Part shown: positions 11,543-23,440 of the stretch, in pieces | How the letters are laid out: the number at the start of each line of letters is the position of its first letter | Numbering within the stretch: the first letter of the stretch is position 1 | Assembly (NCBI GenBank): GCA_010015655.1 | Contig: ML976804.1 | Location: 16,969-80,968, forward strand | Origin: Bimuria novae-zelandiae CBS 107.79 | Taxonomy: Eukaryota > Ascomycota > Dothideomycetes > Pleosporales > Didymosphaeriaceae | Length of the DNA: 64,000 nucleotides | Direction: 5' to 3' | Notes under the pieces: generated by a model | The model's database searches: none | Seen by the model: the letters and a program-made list of their open reading frames with translations, nothing else | Told to the model about the DNA's origin: nothing | Made by a program: the position numbers and the translations under genes

Positions 11543-13003
11543 GGTGACGGAAAGGATTCAAAGGAAAGTGGCGCGAAGAAGGGAGAAAATAGTAGGCGTT
11601 CTATAAAGATAAGAGCCGTGAAATAAGGAATAAAGATCGCGAATGCCCAGCACAGCTAGCGAGGAAGAAAAGGGAAAGAAGATGAAAAAAGACGCAAAAA
11701 ACAGGGCTAGCCCGCTCGGTTGAGATGGAATACAATATTCCACTCGGGAGTTGCGCCGTGAATGTAGTGAAGAAAGAGAAGAAGGATGGAAGGAAAAATG
11801 AAGTGCCAGACTCATTTCTGCCAGAGTGTCAGTGACTGTTAGTATATCACGTCGCCCCCCTAAGCGCCCAGCGCCAGAAAGCATGCTAAAACAATGTCCA
11901 AGACTTGCGTCTGCTAATCAGGCTCTTCCGCCCGGTGGAAGACCCCAAAAATACCCCGTGGTGTTCGTGGAATGTTTTATTGCAGACGGCAAAATGCCAG
12001 GGCTGGAAAGGGATCACCCATCCGATGCAAAACCTCCGACAGACGGACGTGACGAGGGCGTCCCGTCGATCGCTGCGTGTGCGCTGCGGTGTCATTCTTA
12101 GCAATTTTAAGTAGAGCAGCTTGTGCTTCGGTGTCCGCTGCCAATTTTCTTGGACTACGACACGAATAGAAATTTTCGAACAAGTATACGTTGTGGTGAA
12201 ACGCGCAGTCGACGGAAGTCACAGTGCAGAAGCACGGATTTGTAGATGCCTGCGTCAGGCATAGTGCGTTCCATCAAGACTGGGCGCACTTGGAGAAGAA
12301 GATGCAGTGTGCTCTCGCGGCGGCGGGGGGCAGGTGCGATGGAGGGCCGATTCCAGCAGGAAAGATCCATGGGAACATGCTCGCAAAATACACGCAGCTG
12401 CAGGTGGAGCAGTGGATATCGTGAGGCTCCCAGTAGGTCCAGCGAGGGACGATGCTTCGGCGTTGTAGATGCGGCGGGCCAAGGCGCGGCGGCGGCCGTG
12501 AGTGGTGTTGTGGTGAGAAGATTAGAGGACGTGGTGCCGTGTGCCGACTAGGCGGACTTGGCGTTATAGCCTCGCGCCTTCCACCCTGAGACTCGCTCCT
12601 CCACCGCGGGATGGCTTGTTGCTGCCAAGCTCCGACACCAGGGCGCAATCGCCTTCTCCAGACGCTTGGACTCCCTGCTTAGTGGAGCTGCTGCTGCACA
12701 AGGGGAGTCTCAACTCCACTAGCTCTTTCACTAATAACCCCTCATTAAGCCTCTTGTCGCGACCAGGCCCATAATTCACGCCTAGCAAACGTATGGCGCG
12801 GAAACATGCTGCTGGTTCGAAGATACTGCAGCCGTGCCTGCACGCCGTTTGCACACCGCGAGGGGCGTATAAATGGGTCGCGAGGTCGCCAACGGCAATG
12901 TTTCGCTCAAGCTCTTATTTGCGTCTTCGTACGAATCCCCCCCCCCCCCCCCCCCCCCCCNNNNNNNNNNACCTTCCTCTTGAGCAGTCCTCTTTGAACC
13001 AGC
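11543..13003. promoter_or_regulatory. Shared divergent promoter region between the antiporter and the sodium ATPase
   Basis: No gene is supported. A TATAAAT box at 12868-12874 lies about 130 bp upstream of the ATPase start. An AGGGG stress-response-like pentamer (12861-12865) and a CCCCT (12738-12742) are nearby; STREs of this form mediate stress induction in yeast, but such short matches can be chance. The interval ends in a C24 run and an assembly gap. Confidence 0.45.
12937..12970. other. C24 homopolymer followed by a 10-base assembly gap
   Basis: A run of 24 C at 12937-12960 is followed by ten N at 12961-12970, in the presumed 5' leader of the ATPase gene. The true length between TATA box and ATG is therefore unknown. 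Confidence 0.95.
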
Positions 13004-16000
13004 ATGGGCAAGGAAAAGGCCCAAGGGCCTGTGCAATACGGCCTGGAGAGCCCAGCGCACTCGTTGCCCTTTGAGGACGTCCTCCAACACTACGGCGTTG
13101 CACAGGACACCGGCCTGAATGATGGCGAAGTCAAGAAGCGCAAGGACATGTACGGCCTGAATCAGCTCGATGAGGGCCCCGGCGTGCAGCCTTTCCGCAT
13201 CCTGGTCCACCAGATTGCGAACGCGCTTACCTTGGTGCTAATCATAGCCATGGTGGCCTCATTTGCCATCAAGTCGTGGATTGAAGGCGGCGTCATCACC
13301 TTCGTCATCCTCTTGAACATCGTCGTGGGCTTCTTCCAGGAGTTCAGTGCAGAGAAGACGCTCAGCAGTATTCGCGCTCTGGGATCCCCTACAGCTCGCG
13401 TCGTCCGAAATGGTCAATCAGTCGTCGTACCCACAATCGAACTTGTACCGGGCGATATCGTCGAATTGATCACTGGCAACACGGTACCCGCGGACTTGAG
13501 GTGAGTGGCCCCGGCGCCCGTTATAACCCGTGCCGTTGCCGAGCTGTGCTGACCGAATCAGATTGATCGAATGTGTGAACCTGGAGACCGATGAGGCTCT
13601 GTTGACGGGAGAATCCCTTCCCGTGGCCAAGTCTTCGCATTCCACCTTTGATGCCGATATTGGCGCTGGCGATCGCCTGAACATCACCTTCAGCTCTTCG
13701 ACTGTGACCAAGGGCCGCGCCAAGGGCGTGGTCTTTGCTACTGTAAGTGGGACTTCTCGACTGTTGGTCGACCATAACTAATCCGCATTAGGGTATGACG
13801 ACAGAAATCGGCAAGATCGCCGCAGCCTTGAAGAAGCAGGGGTCCAAGATCCAAGCGGTGAAGCGCAAGGACGATAGCACTGCGGGCTTCCATCGTTATG
13901 TACAGGCGTGGGCGCTCACTGGTGGTGACGCCATCAGCCATTTCCTGGGCATCAACACTGGCACGCCTCTCCAGAAGAAACTCTCCAAGCTCGCCCTCTT
14001 GCTATTCGGCATTGCCTGCCTGTGTGCTCTCATCGTCGAGGCCGCGAACAAGTTCAGCGGCAAGAATGAGGTCGTCATCTATGCTGTGGCCACGGGGCTG
14101 AGTATGATCCCGGCCAGTCTCATCGTCGTCTTGACCATCACTATGGCCGTGGGAACCAAGCACATGAGCAAGAGGAACGTCATCGTGCGAAAGCTCGACA
14201 GCCTCGAGGCCCTTGGGGCCGTCACCAACATCTGCTCCGACAAGACCGGTACCCTTACCCAGGGACGCATGGTAGCGAAAGCCGCATGGGTAGCTGGGCG
14301 TGGCACTTTCAGCGTTGGCACCACTCGTGAGCCATTTGACCCAACTGAAGGAGAGATCACGTACCGTGAAGGCGCGCCGAGCGAGCAGGGTGCAACCGAG
14401 TCTGTTTTGGAGGCTTCCAAGGTTCGATCTGGTTCCGTCGTCACTGGAGCCGCCACCACTGAACGTTACATGAACATCGCCTCCATGGCCAACGTAGCTC
14501 ACGTGCAGTTGGCTGAGGGCAAGTGGACTGCACGCGGAGATCCCACTGAGATCGCTATCCAAGTCTTTGCTTCTCGATTCGGCTGGAACCGCCACGGCCT
14601 GGTAGGCGGCAACGACGACAGCGAAACGGGCGCCTGGCACTGTCTCTCTGAATATCCTTTCGACTCGGACACCAAGCGTATGTCGGTTCTCTACGGTCGA
14701 CGCAGCCCAAGCGGTGAGAAATATGCTTCGCGATGGGTTTTCACTAAGGGAGCTCTTGAGCGCGTTTTACCTCTGTGCGTTTCCATCCAGGATGAGCGGG
14801 CGAACCCCCGACCCATGTCGGATGCCGACAAGAAGACCATCAACGACAGCGTCGACTTCCTTGCCAACCAAGGTCTTCGTGTGCTCTGCCTTGCAAGCAC
14901 CGAGTGGACTGGACCGGAGCTGGGCGACTACAGCGATGTCAAGCGTGCCGATGTTGAGCAGCAGCTCACCTTTTGTGGACTCGTCGGTCTCTATGATCCC
15001 CCTCGCCCAGAGTCTGCCGATGCTGTCGCTGCTTGCGCTCGCGCGAGCATCATTGTTCACATGTTGACTGGTGACCACCCCGGAACGTGAGTATAGCCCG
15101 AAGCTGTTGTGAAAGAAGGTGAACTAACCTAGAAATAGCGCCACTGCCATTGCCAAACAAGTTGGCATTATTCCCGATCGGTACGAACACCTGGCCAAAG
15201 ATGTAGCGGACGCCATGGTCATGACGGCCATGCAATTCGACAAGCTCAGCGACACCGAGGTTGATGCCTTACCTGTACTCCCGCGTGTGATTGCCCGCTG
15301 TACGCCCCAGACCAAGGTTCGCATGATTGAAGCCCTCCACCGCCGTGGTCGTTTTGCTGCCATGACGGGTGACGGAGTCAACGATTCACCGTCGCTCGTA
15401 CGCTCTGACGTTGGTATTGCCATGGGTCAAGCCGGAAGTGATGTCGCCAAGGATGCTTCGGATATCATCTTGACTGACGATAACTTCGCTTCGATTCTCA
15501 ACGCTGTGGAGGAAGGTCGCCGCCTTTTCGACAATATCAAGCGCTTCATCTTGCACGTCCTCGCTGAAAATATCGCGCAGGCTTGCACGCTCCTCGTTGG
15601 TTTGGCTTTCAAAGACGATGCAGGCAACTCCGTCTTCCCGTTGGCGCCCGTGCAGATCCTGTGGGTCATTATGGCGACTTCCGGTATGCCCGACATGGGT
15701 TTGGGAATGGAGATTGCTGAGCCGAACATCATGAGCCGCCCACCGCACGATCTGAAGACGGGTGTCTTCAACACCGAGCTCATGGTCGATATGGCTGTGT
15801 ATGGTCTTTGGATGGCGGCGCTATGCCTGGCGTCTTTCGTCCTCATCGTGTACGGCTTCGGCAACAGAGACCTCGGTGAGAACTACAACAACGCGTACTC
15901 CAAACGCTGCGATCTCGTCTTCCGCGCACAAGCAACCACTTTTGTCTACCTAACATAGTTCGCGCTCTTCCTCGCCTGGGAGATGGTCAACTTCCGACGC

Positions 16001-16420
16001 TCTTTCTTCCGTCAGAAGCCCCGTGGTCCCAACTACCGCTGGTACCACGTCTTCTACTCCTGGTGGGAGGACAGCCGTACCAACCCCTTCCTTTTCTGGG
16101 CCATCATCGCCGGCTTCGTCACCATCTTCCCTACCCTGTACATCCCCGTCATCAACCACGCCGTGTTCAAGCACGAGGGCATCACGTGGGAATGGGCCGT
16201 CGTCATCGTCGAAGCGACGCTCTTCTTCGCAGGCTGCGAGACGTGGAAGTGGGCCAAGCGTATCTTCTTCCGCAGGCGCGCCAGGAAACAGGGTGGTGGC
16301 AACGAGCTCGAAGCTGTGCGTCCGTCGGGCGCGGGCAACACGCTTGACTCGAGCGCTGACGCTTTCACCGTCGACCAGTCCACGGTTGCCGCGTCTGAGT
16401 TTGGCAAGCGGAGTCAATGA
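13004..16420 (+). pseudogene. ENA-type (P-type IID) Na+-ATPase with one internal stop codon
   Basis: Exons 13004-13500, 13562-13742, 13792-15086 and 15139-16420; introns 13501-13561, 13743-13791 and 15087-15138 have GT-AG ends and CTGAC/CTAAC-like branch sites. The conceptual protein is about 1084 residues, the usual ENA length. Visible features: the N-terminal cation-ATPase region, the actuator loop LLTGESLPVAK, an IPASL membrane segment, the phosphorylation site SDKTGTLTQG (about 14236), the nucleotide-binding KGALERV, the hinge MTGDGVNDSPSL (about 15361), and C-terminal membrane spans ending in a basic tail. These pumps expel Na+ or Li+ (and K+) at the plasma membrane under salt or alkaline stress. 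A TAG at 15956-15958 interrupts VYLT-stop-FALFLAWEM where Trp is expected (TGG to TAG, a G-to-A change in RIP context). It would remove the last membrane spans, about 154 residues. The gene is divergent from the dead antiporter. Confidence 0.9.
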
Positions 16421-17550
16421 CAATGGCTGGTGGTGTGTTCAATCTCGCGTGAAAGAGCCGAGAGCGTGGAGGAAGAGTGTGCGTGTTCCGGCGTCGGTGA
16501 CGCCCCTCTGGTGGAATGGAGAAGTGCTTTTAGTTTGATACCCAACCTTGAACGGTCCTTACATAGTTTGAATCACAGTCGCTCCTTGCTCTCCGGCTTC
16601 ACACCTAACGTGTTCTTCTCCCTTTTGACGACATCTTTGCGCGATGCGTGGCACAAGTTGGAGAAGAAATGTTGAGTACGAACTGGTTACGGGTGACAGA
16701 AGAGACACCGGCGGGTATATCTTGGTCCGCCTGCGGTGGTGAGGATGAAACGAGTTGAGCGACTTTCAACGGGGCTGTGCTGGGCGTGGGCCAATCAGCA
16801 GCCGAGGAAGGCTATGTGGAGCGCGACTCCTGCCTCTTCTCGGGGCAGCAGATCTGTCGCAGCTGCATGCCGTCTGGCGATGGTGTTGCTCGACCAGGGG
16901 AAGAAAATACCTCAGGACTAACCTATCTAGGCCTTCATCTATCAAAGGCTCTTAATCGAATGCATGCGCCCTCACTGGAGACACTTTCTGCCGTAGTGTA
17001 AGTAAGGTTTTCGGTACGCGCCTGTTATGATATGGTGTAGGTCGTTAGTTGCGATGCAGGAGAAGCGTCGAATGAAGAAGCTGGTACGATCGTTTACTCC
17101 CCACACCCGCTGAGGTATAATCTCCGCGATTCGACCGGAATCGCCATAAAAGAGCGCCTGTAATGTTACGCCTAGATTGAGAGAAGAAGCACGTTCTTGA
17201 GTCTTTGTTGTTTTGTTGATTCCATTCATGACTTAATACACGCATTATCTTCCAACAAAATTTCCCATCGCAAAACACTCGTCTTCCATATGTCCAGGGC
17301 CAAAATCTAGCCCACAGCATATTCTCGATCGCTATATACAAAGAATTGCTACGACAATTCTCCTGAAAGACTCAACCCAGACTGCCGCTAATTGGTTCAG
17401 ATATTCAACTTGAGGAACGGGATTCTCGTGGTGGCGTTACTGGAAGCCTCGCATTATTATATCTCGCGTGCCCGTATTATTTTAACGCTCGTTCACAGCA
17501 CAGGGTAGCCGAGCGTTGAGTTCACCCTTGTCACAGACCCAGAGCAGCGC
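16421..17550. other. Non-coding stretch 3' of the sodium ATPase
   Basis: Normal-GC DNA with no supported gene. It presumably includes the ATPase 3' UTR. Short open frames lack recognisable motifs. Confidence 0.4.
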
Positions 17551-18056
17551 TCAGTTCATCCCTTTGTTGAACATGCTAATCAGGTCTCCGACATGCAAAT
17601 GGTGTTTGGAAGACTTCGTATGACCAACATTGAAACCTGTGGATGAGGAGGCAAGATCTGCAGGAGCGGGGTCAAGTTCTTCTTTGTCGGTCGACATATC
17701 CCGGGAAGCTTCGCCATTAGTGCCAGTTGTTTGAGGGGGAGAGCTGAGTTGATCTAGCCGCTTCCAAGAGTGGAAACGACAGGGACTGGTTCATGATCGA
17801 CTGGGGTCTCGCTGTCTAAGGTGGAAGAGAGTTCCGCGCTGTGTTTCTCCAAGTCGGACTCGATCTTGTTGGTATCATTTTCCGGAACGACAATCGTACC
17901 ATCAAGGTACTGGTCGGAGGACAGAGTTTCAGTCATATCGTCGGAAGAGCGGTGCTCGGAAGGTAAGTGATCGAGCGAACGGCCATCATCAGCGCCAACA
18001 TCAGTCCGAAGGCTGTCAACACTTTCGGGCAGCGTGAATTCATCGGTAGCAGGAAA
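17551..18056 (-). pseudogene. C-terminal remnant of an unrecognised acidic, Ser/Thr-rich protein
   Basis: A stop-free frame runs from 18056 down to 17754 (TDEFTLPESVDSLRTDVGAD onward). The next frame then continues as RLDQLSSPPQTTGTNGEASR and ends KSSKHHLHVGDLISMFNKGM followed by N and TGA at 17551-17553. One small frameshift near 17755 separates the two parts. The sequence is hydrophilic, Asp/Glu/Ser-rich and predicted disordered; I do not recognise the family. The 5' side runs into a 17-bp minisatellite, where the frame is lost. Confidence 0.5.
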
Positions 18057-18185
18057 TCGTTGCTAGCAAAAAAGTATCACTAGCAGAAAAGCGTTAATAG
18101 CAAAGAAGTGTTGATAGCAGGGACACGTTACTAGTAGGAAAGCGTTAATAGCAGGGACACGTTGCTAGCAGGGAAGCGTTGCTAG
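18050..18185. repeat. Minisatellite, eight 17-bp units
   Basis: On the minus strand the unit is CTAGCAACGCTTCCCTG with substitutions, eight copies in tandem. Many copies contain GCTAGC at their junction. Differences between units are mostly transitions. The array abuts the decayed gene tail at 17551-18056. Confidence 0.85.
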
Positions 18186-18987
18186 ATGCCGGGAACGCGA
18201 CAAGCATGCATGTTCAGGAGCAGCTTAAAGCTGCGGCCACAACAAGCGCAGGCGGGCACAAAGGCGATGACACACTGCTAGCTGACCTCGAAGTGTCAGT
18301 CGCTGTCTAGTAACGGCATAAGCAAGGAAGAATGGCGACCGCTATCTACTAAGGCTTTTAGGATACGCCAATGCACGTTATATTCGTTCCATTGCTTGAT
18401 GCGCGTCATTACGTTGTACACGTGACGATAAGAATTCATGGCGGGGCATGACAATAGCTCGAACAAGCATAGCCGCCAGATAATTTTGTATATAATCTTG
18501 CCATCAGTCACTAATACCTACAAGAAAAGCAATCGTGCGCTTTCTTAACACACACATATATACGCTCACACCCTCCTTTCGGCTGAGCGCTTGCACCGCA
18601 TTTAGAAGAGGCCGCTCAACATTTCAGCCTCTGCTCTCCCGCTTCTTGCTTGCTTATGTCCCATCCACGGCTACAAGGCTTACACGTCATCGCACGATTT
18701 AATGCTATGCTTTCTTCCTGCTAGCGTTCCAGTCTCCGTTAAGCCTTATGTTCTTCGACCTCAAGGATATTATACTGTATACAGCTTGCGTTCGCCCAAC
18801 TGCCGTTGGGCTGCATTATAAATTATTATTACAAAGGTGGAAGAAAATCGTACCGTCTCAATTATTGTCCACAAGCAGACCCGCAGAGACTGCCACACTC
18901 GTCGGCTGCATGTGCTTAAAGCAGCAAGCGCGAGGTGCGTTCCCCCCTCTCTTGCAGTCAACAATTATGAGCCGAAAAACTAATAGA
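18186..18987. other. Non-coding stretch left of the pogo element
   Basis: Normal to slightly AT-rich DNA with no recognised gene. A 71-codon open frame on the minus strand (18296-18511) has no family signature and is not supported. Confidence 0.4.
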
Positions 18988-18989
18988 TA

Positions 18990-20803
18990 ACGTGTTTGGC
19001 AAGCGAGCCGCGCACCCCACCAACTTTTTACATCGCCTTATCTTTTAACCATAAGAGCTTAACAACCTCCTATTAAATCACCCTGTAAAGAGGCAGAAAT
19101 CCTACTTACTATTTTAGTTATTAATTAAAATTAAACTAAAAGTGTATAATAAGCTGTATAGATATATAATATCCCCTAAATAATACTACGTAACTAACGC
19201 GCCGGAATTGCTGTGCGACGTAATTATAAGCCTAACTTAAAAAAGCTTACTAAGATAGAAGAGGAGGTAATTGTTAGGTATATACTTAACCTAGATTTAC
19301 AAGGATTTCCGCCTACTCTAAGTACTATGCAAGATATAGCGGATAAGCTACTCGCTAAGCAAGGCACTGGTAAGGTTGGCAAAAAGTAGCTACGCAACTT
19401 TATTAAGCAAATAAACTAACTTACTATATAATTTAATTAGCTATATAATTAATAAAGAGCTCTATATAAAAATTTTAAAACTATTAAAGCTTAGTTTAAG
19501 CTTATATCGCGCACGAAGGCTACCTATAGTATTTATAATAAAAATACCTATAACTTTAATAATACTAGCTTTATAATGGGCAAGATATTAGCGCAGCTTA
19601 TTATTATAAGCTTAAAGAAATAAAATAGACTAAAGGCTATGTAACTAAGTAATTATAAGTAGACTATAGTAATTTATAAAATTAATACTACTAATTAAGT
19701 AATCCCGCCCTTTATTATCTTCCCTAGCTAGTATTACCTCTTTACTTAGTACTAAGATAATAATATACTACGTGACTAGGCTTTCGCTATTAAAAATAAT
19801 AGTTAGACTACTAATAAGCTTAGAGTAAAGTAGCTAAACCACTTTATTAAGTATATAGTAAAATATAGGATAGTCGCGCGCTAGCTACTTATACTTAATA
19901 ATTATAAGAGCTATAACTTGCTTAAATTTTAAAAGCTTTATAAAAAAATAATACTATTACTTTTTATATACTACTATATTTATCGTACCTTATATAGCTA
20001 CTTAATATTAATTACTTTTCGCCATTAAAGCGCGCGTATAGTCGCTAGATAAAAAGCCTAATATATAACTATATTAATTATATTATAAAGCTAGAGTTCC
20101 TACTAGCCTTTTATATAGCCTATAAGTAGTTAACTATGAAGGAGAATATTTACGTAAGCTTTTAAGGCGTTAGCATAGTCCTATATAATCTAAAGGTAGT
20201 AATATTAAAGCTTAATATAAAACTTCGCACGCCTACGCCACCTATACTAAAAGTTACTTTTTAAAAAGCTAAAACACTAAGTAACGCGCGTAAGCTAGAG
20301 ACTTAAATAATATTAATTTATAATAAGGTTTAAAAGTATAAAAGCTTGTTCCCTACATTTATTATTAAGAGGCTTAATTAGCTTAAGAAAGGCTTTATAA
20401 GGATACATAAGATTACATTAATATATAATTAAATTAAGAGTCTAAAGAAGGCGAATAAGGCCGCTATAATATATAGAAAGTAAAAAAAGAAGCGGATATA
20501 GTAGTAAGACACCTAAATAAAGGTAAAGGTAAAAGAAATTATTGCTTAAAAGAATACTAAGTAGTAAGTAAAAAGTAAAATACGTTAGGGTAAGGCGCGA
20601 TTCGGTGCTAATTAATAGGCTTTAACGCGCTATAGCTACTATAAGAAGACTAGCTATAATGTATAAATATATAAGAAGAATACTATAAATATTACTTAAT
20701 CTAGTAAAGTAATTATATACTATTATCTTATTATATTATTAAGATAGGTTACTATAAGAGCGTAAAAAATTAGTAGGGTGCGCGGCTCACTTGCCAAACA
20801 CGT
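18990..20803 (+). mobile_element. Fot1/pogo-type DNA transposon with TIRs and TA duplications, RIP-degraded
   Basis: The ends are inverted repeats of about 31 bp: left ACGTGTTTGGCAAGCGAGCC, right the same in reverse complement with one or two transitions. TA dinucleotides flank both (18988-18989 and 20804-20805). Length is 1814 bp, usual for the family. The interior is about 70% AT. The reading frame from about 19215 still shows the pogo N-terminus (LTKIEEEVIVRYILNLDLQG, then FPPTLSTMQDIADKLLAKQG) and an FDKTGF-like catalytic region near 19550, with many TAA/TAG stops. The superfamily moves by cut and paste; this copy cannot code. Confidence 0.9.
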
Positions 20804-20805
20804 TA

Positions 20806-22194
20806 ATAATTTTTAGTATATTATTAATCCCACGCGGAGAAGTGCCTCCGTACAGAGAATCTAGCTACTTTATATTACGAAGATAATAAGTAGGTGGGGC
20901 CGACGACGCTAACTATATATGTATACTATTATGTACTAGGCTTAGGCTCTAGTTCGAGGAGGCCTAGAATAGTAACACTAAAAAATACTTAGTATAACTG
21001 TTATAAGGTACTCTCGCTTGGTTCAGTCCAGGTTAGGGTAGTAAGATAATAAGGTATCTTATAAATTGTTTAGTAGTTTAAGTTAATACAACAACGTAGC
21101 GCGTAGCTATATAACCTAATCTTATAATAAATAAGATAACTCTTAGTTTATATAAAAGAACGTACTCGCACAGAAAATATATAAGTTAACTATAAGGAAA
21201 GAAATAATAATACAAAAATTATTATACTACGCACTAGTCTATTTCTCCTTTTATTTTTAGGTAATCTAATAATTATCCTGCTTTTTAGGGAATTTTCTCT
21301 AATCTGGCATTAAAGTTAGTTCTTAGTAGATTATAGTTATATAACCTTAGCTAACCTAAGTAGCCCTATAAGTCTTCGTATGCTAGCTATAGTATGTAAC
21401 TTTATTTACCTCCCCTTATTTATTTTTAGTTATAGTTATATTAGTCCGTAGGTTTTTTAAGCTTATAATATTACCCCCCCTCTTAAAGTAATTATCATAA
21501 TACCTATATTTATTTTATAATTATATAGCGGCGCTAGCGTGCACGCGTATAAATAGCTATTAAGGTCTTTATTATAAGTTTACTTTTTACTTTTTCTATT
21601 ACCTACCTAATTATGCCTAAAGTCCTAAGAATATCTTCTAACTAATGCTACTAGGACTAGATAAAGGCTATCCTTAACGTAGATATAAAGATGCTAACTT
21701 TATATAGTTACTATGAAGAGAAGGGTCTAAGGTATATAATAAAGTTATTTACTAGTTTTTATGCTTACTATATTTAGGTAAAAGCTTAGTATAACCTAGT
21801 TTTAACGTAGACTAAGCGTTAGGAGATAAAAGTAGAGTAGTATCAAATAATTATAGAGTTTTATAAGGCTTAGCGTTAGGTCCTTAACTTAGAGAAGGTA
21901 TTAGCTACTATAAAAAAGAAAAAGCGTTATTATAAGCTAAAAGAGATTATATTAATAAAAGAGTTAAAAAACTTAAAGCGTATAGCTAAAATTCTTAACC
22001 TTTTTTTTTTTAAAAGTATAGCCACTAGCGTCCTTACTTTAACTTTACTACTATTACCTATATCTAACTTAGACTAGTTATAGGCTAACTTATTTATTCC
22101 TTTTAACCCTTTTATATCCTTTAACTTTTTTAAATTTCTTACTAATCTAGTTGTAGTGCCTTTAGATATTCCTCGTGAAACTTCTCTAGCGCTA
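20806..22194. repeat. RIP-degraded AT-rich repeat with a coiled-coil protein relic
   Basis: AT-rich DNA with TpA-rich text. From about 21615 the top strand reads MPKVLRISSN, then LTLYSYYEEKGLRYIIKLFT and later VLNLEKVLATIKKKKRYYKL (about 21890-21960), interrupted by stops at former Gln and Trp codons. It is charged and helical, as seen in accessory frames of fungal repeats. I cannot name the element. 20806-21480 shows no readable protein. Confidence 0.5.
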
Positions 22195-22587
22195 TCCTTG
22201 TAACAGGAACAATCGCTCGTCGACACGAGAACCCTTGGCCAGTCAAGACAGGATTCGAGATCATCCGAAAACCGACACTCATCCGTATCGGACCAATTTC
22301 GGATCTATCAGACCGATGGGGAACTACGAATCCGATTCGGACCTATTTCGGATCCATCAGACCGACGGTCAACCTATGGCAGTTATGTGCTAGCTAGCCA
22401 TCTGGGAAGAGGTGTATTTAGAGGAGCTTGGGGCTTTTGTAGTTCAGTACCTTTTCCGTATCCTTTCGTACCAGGCCTATAGGCACTTAATTCATTCGAG
22501 GCTACATTCTTATACACGCACTCCCACATGCCTCTGCTAGGAGATACGCCAACATCGATCCTTTGAGTGACCTGCGCCGATACAATC
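22195..22587. repeat. Non-RIPped repeat fragment with a 46-bp direct duplication
   Basis: A text of the form TCGGACC-ATTTCGGATC-ATCAGACCGA occurs twice, near 22286 and 22332. No gene. Compared with neighbours this stretch has kept its CpG and CpA sites. The last five bases (CAATC, 22583-22587) are the left copy of the target duplication of the following LTR. Confidence 0.45.
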
Positions 22588-23039
22588 TGTTAGGATCTGA
22601 ACATGTACGAGACGCGGAGGGCCAACGGGTCCTCAGCAAGGGTAACACTCGGCGGGGCTGTTCAGCCGAGGTCACGTGACATGCCATCCCGCCAAGCAAA
22701 ACCACCCCGGATGGTGTAACCATCCCGGATGGCGAGACCGTCCCGGATGGTGAAGCCATCCCGGATGGCAGGGAGATAGAGGATGGCAGGATTCACGTAG
22801 TATATAGAGAGCTCGAATATCCTTCCCGGATATTCGTGTTTAATCTTGTTTATTAATCTATCGTTTGGATCTGAATAAGCAACCTTGTTGATTTGATTGT
22901 GCTGTACACACCTTCGATACTAACAACCCCAGTGACAAGCGTAAGCTATCACTACACCCTTTCCCGTCCTACCAAGTACTCCTGCCCGAGAACCAACCAT
23001 AGCCCATTTAGGATTAGCTATCTTAGATGGAACCTAACA
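22588..23039. mobile_element. Solo LTR (452 bp) with perfect 5-bp target duplication
   Basis: It starts TGTTAGGATC and ends GGAACCTAACA, so the termini are the inverted TGTTAG/CTAACA typical of LTRs. CAATC occurs directly before (22583-22587) and after (23040-23044). It contains a tandem array of about four 18-bp units around CCCGGATGG at 22705-22770. No internal retroelement domain adjoins, so this is a solo LTR. A diverged relative is at 47033-47479. Confidence 0.9.
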
Positions 23040-23440
23040 CAATCCTATAGTTCGTGAGGTTTTATACTAGTTCCTACGTGTTATGGCTTTCTAGTCATCC
23101 TTCCTATTTTACTAGGTATTTATACTAACGTCTAAACTTTTATAGATCTCTAATCGTCTTAACTTTATACTCCTTATTCTTAAGTTCTAGGTGCAATTCT
23201 AGTTCGGCGTCTAGTAGTACTAGTTTTAATAATAATTTATAGAAAACTAGGTGTATACATGTGTTTATAAGTAATTTTAGTTTAAAATTAACTAGACCCT
23301 TAACTTCTTAAATTTTAAATAGCCCTTTTTAAAAGTTATTTAGTTTTTTACTTAGCCTAGTTATTTTAAAAAAAAATCGCGAGAGGAGAACTCTATCCCC
23401 CTTCTTAAAGGTTAGTCTTGTCAGATTATACGCAGTAGAG
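23040..23440 (-). pseudogene. Ty3/gypsy chromovirus Pol C-terminus (integrase tail and chromodomain), RIP-degraded
   Basis: The minus strand reads RLTFKKGDRVLLSRR near 23410, then KLKLLINTCIHLVF, LDAELELHLELKNKEYKV and the chromodomain KFRR-YKYLVK-EGWLESHN-EPV-NLTNYR near 23050-23160. Stops replace Gln and Trp. Such chromodomains steer integration to heterochromatin. The solo LTR at 22588 interrupts the element immediately after the chromodomain. Confidence 0.85.

Noticed and set aside
22502..22759. Small protein on the minus strand with Pro-Ser-Gly repeats
   Set aside because: It lies across a solo LTR and its 18-bp repeats; no independent coding evidence.
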